58,467 nt of DNA from Eubacterium sp. CAG:180 (GTDB lineage Bacteria > Bacillota > Clostridia > Oscillospirales > Acutalibacteraceae), in the NCBI GenBank assembly GCA_000432435.1, contig HF993122.1, positions 1 through 58,467 on the forward strand, given 5' to 3'. Of this stretch, positions 30,043 through 37,975 are shown piece by piece (within the stretch, counting starts at the first letter, position 1; each line of letters begins with the position of its first letter). Both the position numbers and the translations under genes were made by a program. The notes under the pieces are model-generated. The model did no database searches, had not been told where the DNA came from, and saw nothing but the letters and a program-made list of their open reading frames with translations.

Positions 30043-30897
30043 TTATTCCGGAAGAATGGAATTTGTCGTGATGTACTCTACGCCGGCGTCTATCATTGAG
30101 GCGAGCATTTCTCGGTTGTCAACCGTCCAGCAGGCGGTTTTAAGACCGTTGTCATGAACCTTGCGTATCCACTCCGGACGGCAGGCGTTAAATTCCGCCG
30201 AGAAGTCCATACCGCTGCAGCCTGCGTCTCTCGCATCTTTAATGTTTTTGTTGTCGAGATAGTTTACGAGATACCACATATTAAGCGTCGGGTCTATATC
30301 GTGCAGCTCTTTAAGGTCGTCGAGTATAAACGAAATTATAACGGCGTCCTTAAGCAGATCGTTTTTGAGAAGCACATTGTAGAAATCCTGCATTTTGTCC
30401 TTACGCGGATCCTTGATTTCGATTATCGGGTGGCAATTATACTTTTTGCAGATGTCGATGTATTCCTGAAGCGTGCAAGCTTTGAGCCCGGGGAATTTAT
30501 CGGCATTGGAGCCTCTTGCGACGTGCATTCTTTCAATTTCGTCAAATGAAAGCTCTTTAACGTCGCCCGTGCCGCTGTATATGGTCGAAACGTCCGGGTC
30601 ATGCATAATTACCCAAACGCCGTCTCTTGTCATGTGCGTGTCGCATTCAAGGCCGAAATATCCGCCATGCTTGCCTGCCGCCTCAAACGACGGAGCGGTG
30701 TTTTCGGGATATGCTCCCGAAAGTCCGCGGTGCGCCACGAGCTGAACCTTGTCCTTATCGAGCGGTGCTAAGTCCGAGAGCCTTTTAAGCTCTTTCGGAA
30801 CTATCGGTTTCCTCCGCATATTTCTATATACTATCTTGCCGAATACCGGCTGGAATTTATTTCCCATAAACGCTGTGAATTTGTTAAGCTTGCCCAT
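30043..30897 (-). CDS. Glycerophosphodiester phosphodiesterase
   Basis: 284 residues from ATG 30897 behind AAGGTGA. After a ~45-residue basic lead the GDPD barrel is complete: QLVAHRGLSGAYPENTAPSF (catalytic His-Arg, ENT), GLECDTHMTRDGVWVIMHDPDVSTIYSG (metal Glu/Asp and second His), HPIIEIKDPRKD, and CWTVDNREMLASMIDAGVEYITTNSILP. No signal peptide is clear, so it may be cytosolic, unlike the anchored GDPD at 12979-13956. It lies upstream of, and 24 bases from, walJ on the same strand. It probably recycles glycerol-3-phosphate from lipid or teichoic-acid turnover. Confidence 0.88.
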   Translation of the reverse strand: MGKLNKFTAFMGNKFQPVFGKIVYRNMRRKPIVPKELKRLSDLAPLDKDKVQLVAHRGLSGAYPENTAPSFEAAGKHGGYFGLECDTHMTRDGVWVIMHDPDVSTIYSGTGDVKELSFDEIERMHVARGSNADKFPGLKACTLQEYIDICKKYNCHPIIEIKDPRKDKMQDFYNVLLKNDLLKDAVIISFILDDLKELHDIDPTLNMWYLVNYLDNKNIKDARDAGCSGMDFSAEFNACRPEWIRKVHDNGLKTACWTVDNREMLASMIDAGVEYITTNSILPE

Positions 30898-31040
30898 GAA
30901 AATCACCTTAACCTTTCTTACTGCTGTTTAATACATATTATAGTTTAAAAACCTTAAAATGTAAACAGTATAAAGCCCTGTTGCTTTGGGATAATAATAA
31001 AAAAATCCGTTTTTTCGGCAAAAAAGGAAGGAAGATACAC

Positions 31041-31481
31041 TTGAAGGAAAAAAGCAGAACCGAAGAATTTTTAAATAAGGTATACGAAAATGCCGAGATG
31101 TGCTGCGAATCCATTTCAATGATAACCGAAAAGGTTGAGGACCCGAGCCTTTTGTCGGAGCTTCAGAGCGAGCACAGGGATTATACCGATTTGTCGGGCG
31201 AGGCTGTAAATCTGCTCGCAAAGGAAAACAAATTGCCTAAGGAAAAGGGACCGCTAGCGCAGTTCGGAGTTTGGTCGGGTATACAGATGAATACGGCATT
31301 TGACAAAAGCCCCGATAAAATCGCCGAAATGATGATGCAGGGCAGTATGATGGGCGTTATAGATATGTCGCGAACCCTAAAGGAATACGGCGATACCCCT
31401 GAGGATTGCCGAAAACTCGGTGAGAATTTGATTAAGCTTGAGGAAAACAGCATACAAAAAATGAAACAGTACCTCGGTTAA
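31041..31481 (+). CDS. Small helical hypothetical protein (ferritin-like/DUF2383-type fold suspected)
   Basis: 146 residues from TTG 31041 directly behind AAGGAAGGAAG. It is nearly all amphipathic helix, with repeated Met and Glu: EEFLNKVYENAEMCCESISMITEK, LLSELQSEHRDYTDLSGEAVNLL, KIAEMMMQGSMMGVIDMSRTLKEY, CRKLGENLIKLEENSIQKMKQYL. This matches a four-helix bundle of about the size of DUF2383-like ferritin-fold proteins, often stress related. The E-x-x-H (QSEHRDY) and repeated E-E pairs might bind metal, but no clear EXXH pair in each half is seen. It is divergent from the GDPD gene. No close family is recognised with certainty. Confidence 0.6.
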   Translation: MKEKSRTEEFLNKVYENAEMCCESISMITEKVEDPSLLSELQSEHRDYTDLSGEAVNLLAKENKLPKEKGPLAQFGVWSGIQMNTAFDKSPDKIAEMMMQGSMMGVIDMSRTLKEYGDTPEDCRKLGENLIKLEENSIQKMKQYLG

Positions 31482-31617
31482 TTGTAATATCGGGTGGGGC
31501 GTAAAAAATCGGGCAGTTTTACGCCTCGCTCGATTTCGGCTGAAAACGTTGAAAATTTCGCTTGCTCCGAAACGTCCGCGTAATCGGCGATTAGGTCTTT
31601 TTAAACGTCCTTTTTTG

Positions 31618-31646
31618 TTGACATAGATTTGGTTATATCTTATAAT
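31618..31646 (+). promoter_or_regulatory. Consensus promoter of the D-Asp ligase gene
   Basis: TTGACA (31618-31623), 17-base spacer, TATAAT (31641-31646): a perfect sigma-A consensus, implying strong constitutive transcription. A hairpin GGGGCGTAAAA/TTTTACGCCTC lies upstream at about 31496-31526. Confidence 0.85.
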
Positions 31647-31681
31647 AACAGAGTATATATTATGGAAAAGAAGGTTTTTCT

Positions 31682-32893
31682 ATGCAGTTCCAGGAAAAGG
31701 AATTTTTACCGGTAATACTCGGAGCCGATATAACCGCTTATTCCCTCGCGAGGAGCTTTCACGAGGAATACGGTATCAAATCACTTGTATTAAGTATGTC
31801 GGAGGGCGGTTACATAGCTAATTCCGATATTATAGAAAACAGAATATTCCCCGGTCTTGAAAACAAGGATGTGTTAGTTAAGCATCTTATCGAAGTCGGC
31901 AAGGAATTTGAGGGCAAAAAGAAGCTTATTGTGCTAGGGTGCGGAGACTGGTACGTCAGAGCACTCATAGAGAGCAAAAAAGAGCTGTCTCCGTACTATA
32001 TCATCCCGTATATAGACGTTGACCTCTTAAATAAAATAGTTCTCAAAGACAAATTCTATGAGATTTTTGAAGAGCTCGGCCTTAATTATCCCAAGACATA
32101 TGTCTATGAGTGCGGCAAGGAAAACGACCTGAAGTTTGACTTTGATTATCCCGTTATAGCAAAGCCCGCAAACTCGGCTATGTATCATTATGCCAAATTC
32201 GACGGTAAGAAAAAGGTGTTCCGCTTCAACAATGAAGAGGAGCTTCGCGATATGCTCGCAAAGCTTGAAAAATCAAGCTATGACTATAAATTCCTCATAC
32301 AGGATTGTATACCCGGCGACGATACCTATATGCGCGTTTTAACCTGCTATTGTGACCAAAACCACAAGGTTCGTTTCGCATCTCTCGGCAGAACACTGCT
32401 TGAGGATCACACGCCCACGGCGATAGGCAACCCCGTTGCCATAGTCAACGAGGTGAATCCCGAAATAGTGGCCGCCGCAACAAAGTTCCTTGAGCATATC
32501 GGCTACACGGGCTTTGCAAACTTCGATATAAAATACGATGAGCGTGACGGTAAGTTTAAATTCTTTGAAATAAACGTCCGTCTCGGCAGAAGCAATTTCT
32601 ATGTTACGGGCAGCGGCTTTAATACCGTCAAATGGATTGTTGACGACTATATTTATAACAAGCTTGACGATTACACCGTAGCCGACAATATAAATCTCTA
32701 TACGGTTGTCCCGAAAGGCGTAATTAAAAAATACGTTCCCGACAGCGATTTCAAATCTCTCGCTTTAAAGCTCTGGTCCGAGGGCAAGGTTTCCGAGCCT
32801 CTGTTCTACTCCGCCGACCGCAACCTCAAGCACAATTTTTACGCGAGAGCGGCTTATATCAATCAGTTCCGTAAATTCCGTAAATATTTCTGA
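31682..32893 (+). CDS. ATP-grasp ligase, D-aspartate ligase-like
   Basis: 403 residues. Proposed role: ligation of D-aspartate onto the peptidoglycan precursor side chain, as done by Aslfm of Enterococcus faecium. The N-terminal Rossmann-like domain reads FLPVILGADITAYSLARSFHE and GVLGCG-type IVLGCGDWYVRALI. The ATP-grasp core has DVDLLNKIVLKDKFYEIFEE, YPVIAKPANSAMYHY, LIQDCIPGDDTYMRVLTCY, SLGRTLLEDHTPTAIGNPV, GYTGFANFDIKYDERDGKF and the metal-binding FFEINVRLGRSNFYVTGSG. IPGDDTYMRVL and GFANFD are close to what I know of Aslfm. A racemase and an asparagine synthetase follow on the same strand, which supports the assignment. A generic carboxylate-amine ligase remains possible. Confidence 0.8.
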   Translation: MQFQEKEFLPVILGADITAYSLARSFHEEYGIKSLVLSMSEGGYIANSDIIENRIFPGLENKDVLVKHLIEVGKEFEGKKKLIVLGCGDWYVRALIESKKELSPYYIIPYIDVDLLNKIVLKDKFYEIFEELGLNYPKTYVYECGKENDLKFDFDYPVIAKPANSAMYHYAKFDGKKKVFRFNNEEELRDMLAKLEKSSYDYKFLIQDCIPGDDTYMRVLTCYCDQNHKVRFASLGRTLLEDHTPTAIGNPVAIVNEVNPEIVAAATKFLEHIGYTGFANFDIKYDERDGKFKFFEINVRLGRSNFYVTGSGFNTVKWIVDDYIYNKLDDYTVADNINLYTVVPKGVIKKYVPDSDFKSLALKLWSEGKVSEPLFYSADRNLKHNFYARAAYINQFRKFRKYF

Positions 32894-33190
32894 TAATACG
32901 CACCCCGCACGCTTTTATCGTTCTCTCGAGTACCCTTGTACATTTCGGAACGCTAAAAACGCACGGCTGCACGCATTCTCAGAAATATTTGGAATTAAGG
33001 TTTCTGAAAATAAGACATAAGCCCCGCACTTTTTTGCCGTCCTCTCGAGTACCTTCGTACACTTCGGGGCGTCAAAAATGCACGGCTGCACGCATTCTCA
33101 GAAATATTTAAGCAAAGGTTTCTAAAGATAACGCACACCCTGCACGCGTTTATCGTTCTCTCGAGTACCCTTGTAAAATGTGTTCTCGGC
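32882..33190 (+). repeat. Tandem ~117-bp structured repeats (locus 2), two complete units and one partial
   Basis: CTCTCGAGTACC recurs at 32923, 33042 and 33158 (spacing 119 and 116). GCACGGCTGCACGCATTCTC with the following AGAAATATTT is identical at 32961-32990 and 33080-33109. In unit 1 AAATATTTCTGA (32882-32893, including the ligase stop codon) pairs with TCAGAAATATTT (32979-32990). Inside, CGTTC, CGA and GTAC pair with GTAC, TCG and GAACG. In unit 2 the outer apex becomes CGTCC/GGGCG, still paired. No gene or clear promoter is seen in the remaining gap to 33274 apart from the AAGAAAGGA ribosome site. Confidence 0.8.
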
Positions 33191-33274
33191 GACAGCGAAA
33201 ATTGCGGTAATTTGCATTTAGCAGAAAAACAACTAAGCTCACAAACAGAGTAAAAAGAAAGGACACCTCAAAAA

Positions 33275-33991
33275 ATGGAAGAAAAAACTCTCGGTGTTCT
33301 GGGCGGTGTAGGGCCGCTCGCTACCATATATTTTGCGGATCTTGTCGTTAAAATGACTGACGCCAAGACCGATCAGGAGCATATATCCATGGTTATTTTA
33401 AACCACGGAGCAATACCTGACAGAACTGACTATATACTCGACCACTCAAAGCCGAATCCGCTTCCCGTTATGATTGCCGACGCAAAAAAGCTTCAGGCTG
33501 CAGGGTGCGATTATATAGTTATCCCTTGTAACACGGCGCATTATTTTTATGACGAGATACAGAAAAACGTAGATATTCCGATAATCAACATTATAGAGGA
33601 GACTGTAAAATACGCAATTAAGACAGTCCCCGGGCTTAAAACACTCGGAGTTTTGGCAACCGAGGGAACCATCAAGTCGGGATCTTACGAGCGTGTTGCC
33701 GACAGGTATTCGATTGATTGTAAATTCCCCGACGAAGAGGACAAAAGGTCGCTTATGAACATCATTTACGGTGAGGTTAAGGCGGGCGAAAAGGTCGATA
33801 TATTTGAGTTTATGAGAATTATCGGCGATATGAAAAAGAAGGGGTGCGACGCCGTTATACTTGGCTGCACCGAGCTTTCGATAATTGACAAGGACTTCAA
33901 TCTTTCAAAAAAAGACAGCAAAATTATAGACTCCATGGAGGTTCTTGCGCGCAGAAGCATAGATCTTTGCGGTAAGAAAATCAAGGAATAA
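33275..33991 (+). CDS. Aspartate/glutamate racemase
   Basis: 238 residues, cofactor-independent two-Cys racemase. Both catalytic Cys motifs are intact: YIVIPCNTAHYFYDEI (about residue 83) and AVILGCTELSIID (about residue 196). LGVLGGVGPLATIYFADLVVKMTDA opens the protein as in aspartate racemases (RacD/YgeA type) rather than MurI, and LNHGAIPDRTDYIL fits the same subfamily. In context it supplies D-aspartate to the ATP-grasp ligase, as racD genes do beside D-Asp ligases in lactic acid bacteria. The ribosome site AAGAAAGGA is 9 bases upstream. asnB starts 15 bases after the stop. Confidence 0.88.
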   Translation: MEEKTLGVLGGVGPLATIYFADLVVKMTDAKTDQEHISMVILNHGAIPDRTDYILDHSKPNPLPVMIADAKKLQAAGCDYIVIPCNTAHYFYDEIQKNVDIPIINIIEETVKYAIKTVPGLKTLGVLATEGTIKSGSYERVADRYSIDCKFPDEEDKRSLMNIIYGEVKAGEKVDIFEFMRIIGDMKKKGCDAVILGCTELSIIDKDFNLSKKDSKIIDSMEVLARRSIDLCGKKIKE

Positions 33992-34006
33992 CGGAAGGAA
34001 CAATAT

Positions 34007-35851
34007 ATGTGTGGTTTTGTAGGGTATGTCAACGACACACCGGATAAGTCTGTGAACGAAAAAATTATAAAGGATATGGCGGATCGCATACGTCATCGCG
34101 GTCCCGATCAGGATGATTATTATGTGGATTCGTCCGTTTCGCTCGGATTCCGTCGCCTGAGTATAATAGACCTTGACGGCGGCAGCCAGCCGATACTTAA
34201 CGAGGACGGCACAAAGGTTCTCGTATTCAATGGCGAGATTTACAATTATCAGCCCATAAGAGAAGAGCTTATAAAAAAAGGTCACGTTTTTCGCACAAAG
34301 ACCGATTCCGAGGTTTTGCTTCACGGCTATGAGGAATACGGCTGTGAGCTTTTAAACAAGCTGCGCGGAATGTTTGCATTTGTAATTTGGGACAGCACCG
34401 AGAAAAAGCTCTTCGGCGCGCGTGACATATTCGGCATAAAGCCGTTTTTCTATTATCTCAAAAACGGAAACTTCCTTTTCGGTTCCGAGATAAAGTCGTT
34501 TTTGTCAAATCCGCTGTTTGAGAAAGAGCTCAACGAGGAGAGACTTCCTGATTATCTCTGTTTTGAATATATCCCGACTACCGAGACTATGTTCAAAAAC
34601 GTATATAAGATGGAGCCCGGCAGTTATTTCACTTTCTCGGACGGCAAATTTGAAACCAAAAGATATTTCACTCCAGAATATTCGATTGACGATACAAAGT
34701 CCATTGAATATTGGGAAGACCTTATTGACGAGACATTCAAGGGCTCGACTGTGGCGCACGGTATTTCAGACGTTGAAGTAGGCTGTTTCCTTTCAAGCGG
34801 CGTGGATTCAAGCTATGTCGTTCATGAAATGGCAAAGCGCAACGATGTTAAAACCTTTTCCGTAGGCTACGCTGAGGAAAAATATTCGGAGCTATCCCAT
34901 GCACAGGAATTTGCAAAGCACGAAAACGTCAAGAATTTTTCCAAAAAAATAACCGCCGAGGAGTATTTTAACATTACTCCCATGGTTCAGTATTATATGG
35001 ACGAACCGCTCCCGAACCCCTCTGCGATAGCACTGTATTTCCTCGCAAATCTCGCTTCGCAGCAGGTAAAGGTCGTTTTGTCGGGCGAGGGTGCCGATGA
35101 GCTTTTCGGCGGCTATCATTATTACCGAGAGCCGCTTGATTTCGCAAAATATATGCGCTTGCCGCAGGGCCTTCGCAATATGCTCGGCGGTATCGCCGAA
35201 AAAATGCCCTCGTTCCACGGCAAGAGGTTTTTGACCCGCGGCAGATACCCGATTGAGGAACGTTATATCCGCAACAACTACGTGTATAACCACGAGGATG
35301 TCGATAAGGTGCTCGCAAAGCACATTCCGTCAAAGGATCCCGCCGTTTACACAAAGCCGTTCTTCGACGAGGTCAAAAACGAGGACGACGTTACAAAAAT
35401 GCAGTATGCCGATATTCGCACATGGCTGGTTCAAGATATACTCGTAAAAGCCGACAGAATGAGTATGGCAAATTCGCTTGAGCTTCGCGTTCCGTTCCTT
35501 GACAGGGAAATGCTTAAAATAGCACTTCAAATACCGTCAAAATACCGCGTCAATAAAGAGACGACAAAGTTAGCTCTCAGAGGCGCAGCCGCAAAGGAGC
35601 TTCCTCCGCAGACTGCCGCTATGAGAAAAACCGGATTTTTAACGCCTCTCAACGATTGGCTTCGCCGTGACGAGTATTACAATATGGTCAAGGAAAAATT
35701 CGAGGGCGAGGTTGCGGCAAAATTCTTTAACCGCGACTATATAATGAAACTTTTGAATGAGCACAAGGCAGGCACGGCGCACAATATGAAAAAGATATGG
35801 TCTGTTTATTCGTTCATTCTCTGGTACGAAAAATATTTTATTGAGAACTGA
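34007..35851 (+). CDS. asnB: Asparagine synthetase (glutamine-hydrolysing), AsnB/AsnH type
   Basis: 614 residues. The class II glutaminase domain starts with Cys2 (MCGFVGYVND), and RHRGPDQDDYYVD, LGFRRLSIIDLDGGSQP and FNGEIYNYQPIREELIKKG are visible, as is YEEYGCELLNKLRGMFAFVIWD. The synthetase domain has the PP-loop SSGVDSSYVVHEMAK and VVLSGEGADELFGGYHYYREP. KADRMSMANSLELRVPFLD and FILWYEKYF end it. It amidates aspartate or an aspartyl side chain using Gln and ATP. Placed after the racemase and ligase it could amidate ligated D-Asp to D-isoasparagine, as AsnH does in Lactococcus (inference). A plain Asn synthetase role is equally compatible with the sequence. Confidence 0.92.
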   Translation: MCGFVGYVNDTPDKSVNEKIIKDMADRIRHRGPDQDDYYVDSSVSLGFRRLSIIDLDGGSQPILNEDGTKVLVFNGEIYNYQPIREELIKKGHVFRTKTDSEVLLHGYEEYGCELLNKLRGMFAFVIWDSTEKKLFGARDIFGIKPFFYYLKNGNFLFGSEIKSFLSNPLFEKELNEERLPDYLCFEYIPTTETMFKNVYKMEPGSYFTFSDGKFETKRYFTPEYSIDDTKSIEYWEDLIDETFKGSTVAHGISDVEVGCFLSSGVDSSYVVHEMAKRNDVKTFSVGYAEEKYSELSHAQEFAKHENVKNFSKKITAEEYFNITPMVQYYMDEPLPNPSAIALYFLANLASQQVKVVLSGEGADELFGGYHYYREPLDFAKYMRLPQGLRNMLGGIAEKMPSFHGKRFLTRGRYPIEERYIRNNYVYNHEDVDKVLAKHIPSKDPAVYTKPFFDEVKNEDDVTKMQYADIRTWLVQDILVKADRMSMANSLELRVPFLDREMLKIALQIPSKYRVNKETTKLALRGAAAKELPPQTAAMRKTGFLTPLNDWLRRDEYYNMVKEKFEGEVAAKFFNRDYIMKLLNEHKAGTAHNMKKIWSVYSFILWYEKYFIEN

Positions 35852-35864
35852 TTCGCTTTAACAC

Positions 35865-35906
35865 AAGAGCTGCAAGAGCTTTATTCTTGCGGCTCTTTAT
35901 GTTTTT
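35865..35906 (+). terminator. Terminator of the racemase/asnB unit
   Basis: AAGAGCTGCAAGA pairs over 13 positions (one G-U) with TCTTGCGGCTCTT, then TATGTTTTT. Confidence 0.88.
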
Positions 35907-35952
35907 GAGCGATATTTTTTTCTTTTCGACGTCTTGTTTTCGCTTAAATTCA

Positions 35953-35981
35953 TTGATATATCGATGTGATAGTGATAAAAT
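35953..35981 (+). promoter_or_regulatory. Promoter of the hexuronate operon
   Basis: TTGATA (35953-35958), 17-base spacer, TAAAAT (35976-35981). The spacer contains TATCGATGTGATA, a weak dyad that may bind a regulator. Confidence 0.6.
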
Positions 35982-36008
35982 ATAAAAAAGCAAAAAGGAG
36001 GCATATTT

Positions 36009-37073
36009 ATGCAGATGACCTTTCGATGGTTCGGTAAGGATAAGGATACCGTAACCCTTGAGCAGATAAAACAAATTCCCGGTGTAACAGGTATAGTACC
36101 GGCTCTTCACTATCTGCCGGCAGGAGAAGTGTGGCCCCTTGAGGACGTTACCGCAATGCGTGACGAAATAGCTGCCGCAGGCTTTACCATGGAATGTATA
36201 GAGAGCGTAAATGTTCACGAGAATATAAAGATAGGTCTTCCGTCAAGAGATAAATATATAGATAATTATATTGAGAGCATACGAAATCTCGCAAAGGTCG
36301 GAGTTAAGGTTATTTGCTATAACTTTATGCCTGTTTTCGACTGGACAAGAACCGACCTTGCCATGAATATGGGCGACGGCGCCACGTGCCTTTCTTATGA
36401 CGGCGCACAGATAGAGGGCAAATCCCCCGAGGATATGTTCCGCGAGATAGATAATAATTCAAACGGCTATGCGATGCCCGGCTGGGAAACGGAACGTATG
36501 GGTGAAATAAAGGAACTGTTTGAAAAATATAAAAATGTGACTTCCGAGGACCTTTGGAACAACCTTGAATATTTTCTTAACAGACTTATGCCCGTGTGCG
36601 AAGAGTGCGACGTCAAAATGGCTATACATCCGGACGATCCGCCATGGGGAATATTCGGCCTGCCGCGTATTATAACCGGGCGTGAGTCATATCGCAGACT
36701 TTTTGACATTGTTCCGTCAAAATATAACGGAATCACCTTCTGCACGGGCTCTCTCGGTGCAAACAAAGACAATGATTTGCCTGCTATGATACGCGAATTC
36801 GGCGACAGGATTTATTTCGCTCACCTTCGCAACATCAAGGTTTCGGACAGACATTTCAACGAGACGGCTCATAAGTCGAGTGAGGGATCACTTGATATGT
36901 ACGAGATTGTAAAGGCTCTTCAGGATGTCGGATTTGACGGATATGTGCGTCCCGACCACGGCAGAATGATTTGGGGCGAAGTCGCAAGACCCGGCTACGG
37001 TCTTTACGACAGAGCACTCGGCGCCGCATACCTTAACGGATTATGGGAAGCCGTAGAGAAATCAAAAAAGTAA
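36009..37073 (+). CDS. uxuA: Mannonate dehydratase
   Basis: Converts D-mannonate to 2-keto-3-deoxygluconate. 354 residues, the Firmicutes length. It has the UxuA TIM-barrel: MTFRWFGKDKDTVTLEQIKQIPGVTGIV, NFMPVFDWTRTDLAM, the metal/catalytic region MAIHPDDPPWGIFGLPRI, FCTGSLGANKDND and YFAHLRNIKV, then GYVRPDHGRMIWGE near the end. The conserved His, Asp and Cys ligand positions are all readable. AAAAGGAGG precedes the ATG. It is first in the operon uxuA - reductase - kdgK - eda - pduL. Confidence 0.95.
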   Translation: MQMTFRWFGKDKDTVTLEQIKQIPGVTGIVPALHYLPAGEVWPLEDVTAMRDEIAAAGFTMECIESVNVHENIKIGLPSRDKYIDNYIESIRNLAKVGVKVICYNFMPVFDWTRTDLAMNMGDGATCLSYDGAQIEGKSPEDMFREIDNNSNGYAMPGWETERMGEIKELFEKYKNVTSEDLWNNLEYFLNRLMPVCEECDVKMAIHPDDPPWGIFGLPRIITGRESYRRLFDIVPSKYNGITFCTGSLGANKDNDLPAMIREFGDRIYFAHLRNIKVSDRHFNETAHKSSEGSLDMYEIVKALQDVGFDGYVRPDHGRMIWGEVARPGYGLYDRALGAAYLNGLWEAVEKSKK

Positions 37074-37104
37074 TTAAAAGTACGAACCGAAAGGACTGGA
37101 CTTT

Positions 37105-37953
37105 ATGAAACACGAAAATTTAAATGGCAGAGTTGCGGTAGTAACGGGCGGCGGCGGAGTTCTCTGCGGAGACTTTTCAAAGGTGCTCGCAAAGCAGGGC
37201 GTAAAGGTAGCCGTGCTTGATTTAAACGAAGCGGCGGCTCAAAAGGTTGTAGATGAGATAACCGCAGACGGCGGAACGGCAATTGCCGTAGGCTGCAATG
37301 TGCTTGACCCCGAGAGTATGCAGAAGGCGCGCGAGGTTGTAAACGAAAAGCTCGGCACCTGCGACATTCTCCTCAACGGAGCGGGCGGTAACAACCCAAA
37401 GGGTACCACGACCAAAGAAACTCTCGAAAAGATAGATTTGACTCAGCACGACGAGAACATCAAGACATTTTTTGATCTTGACCCACAGGGAATTTCGTTT
37501 GTGTTTAACCTCAATTTCCTCGGAACGCTTATTCCGACTCAGGTATTTGCGCGCGATATGGCTCAGAAAGAAAACACCTGCATAGTTATGATTTCTTCTA
37601 TGAATGCCTATCGTCCGCTAACGAAGATACCGGCATATTCGGCTGCAAAGGCGGCTGTTTCAAACTTCACGCAGTTTATGGCTGTTCATTTTGCCGATGT
37701 AGGTATCAGAGTTAATGCCATTGCGCCGGGCTTCTTCTCGACCAATCAAAATAAAGCACTTCTTTGGAACGAGGACGGCACGCCCACAGCACGTACCGGC
37801 AAAATTCTCGCTGCAACTCCGATGAAGCGCTTCGGCGAGCCGAGCGAGCTTGACGGCACGCTTCTGTTCCTCTGTGATGAGGATTATTCGGGCTTTATAA
37901 CCGGTACTACAATTCCGGTTGACGGTGGATTTAACGCTTATTCCGGAGTTTAA
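37105..37953 (+). CDS. D-mannonate oxidoreductase / fructuronate reductase, SDR type
   Basis: 282-residue NAD(P)-dependent short-chain dehydrogenase. The nucleotide motif VVTGGGGVLCGDFSKVLAKQG lies at about residue 11. The catalytic set is Ser-Tyr-Lys in MISSMNAYRPLTKIPAYSAAKAAVSNF. The C-terminal IPVDGGFNAYSGV is typical of the Bacillus/Thermotoga-type UxuB substitute. It reduces D-fructuronate to D-mannonate, the substrate of the upstream dehydratase, so the position defines the job. It is unrelated to the long-chain UxuB of E. coli. A 31-base spacing to uxuA and 22 to kdgK support one transcript. Confidence 0.87.
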   Translation: MKHENLNGRVAVVTGGGGVLCGDFSKVLAKQGVKVAVLDLNEAAAQKVVDEITADGGTAIAVGCNVLDPESMQKAREVVNEKLGTCDILLNGAGGNNPKGTTTKETLEKIDLTQHDENIKTFFDLDPQGISFVFNLNFLGTLIPTQVFARDMAQKENTCIVMISSMNAYRPLTKIPAYSAAKAAVSNFTQFMAVHFADVGIRVNAIAPGFFSTNQNKALLWNEDGTPTARTGKILAATPMKRFGEPSELDGTLLFLCDEDYSGFITGTTIPVDGGFNAYSGV

Positions 37954-37975
37954 GCTCCGTTTATGGGAGAATATT

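Noticed and set aside
32882..33190. CRISPR array or tRNA gene
   Set aside because: The units are 116-119 bp with internal palindromes, no tRNA cloverleaf or CCA-type acceptor, and no cas gene.
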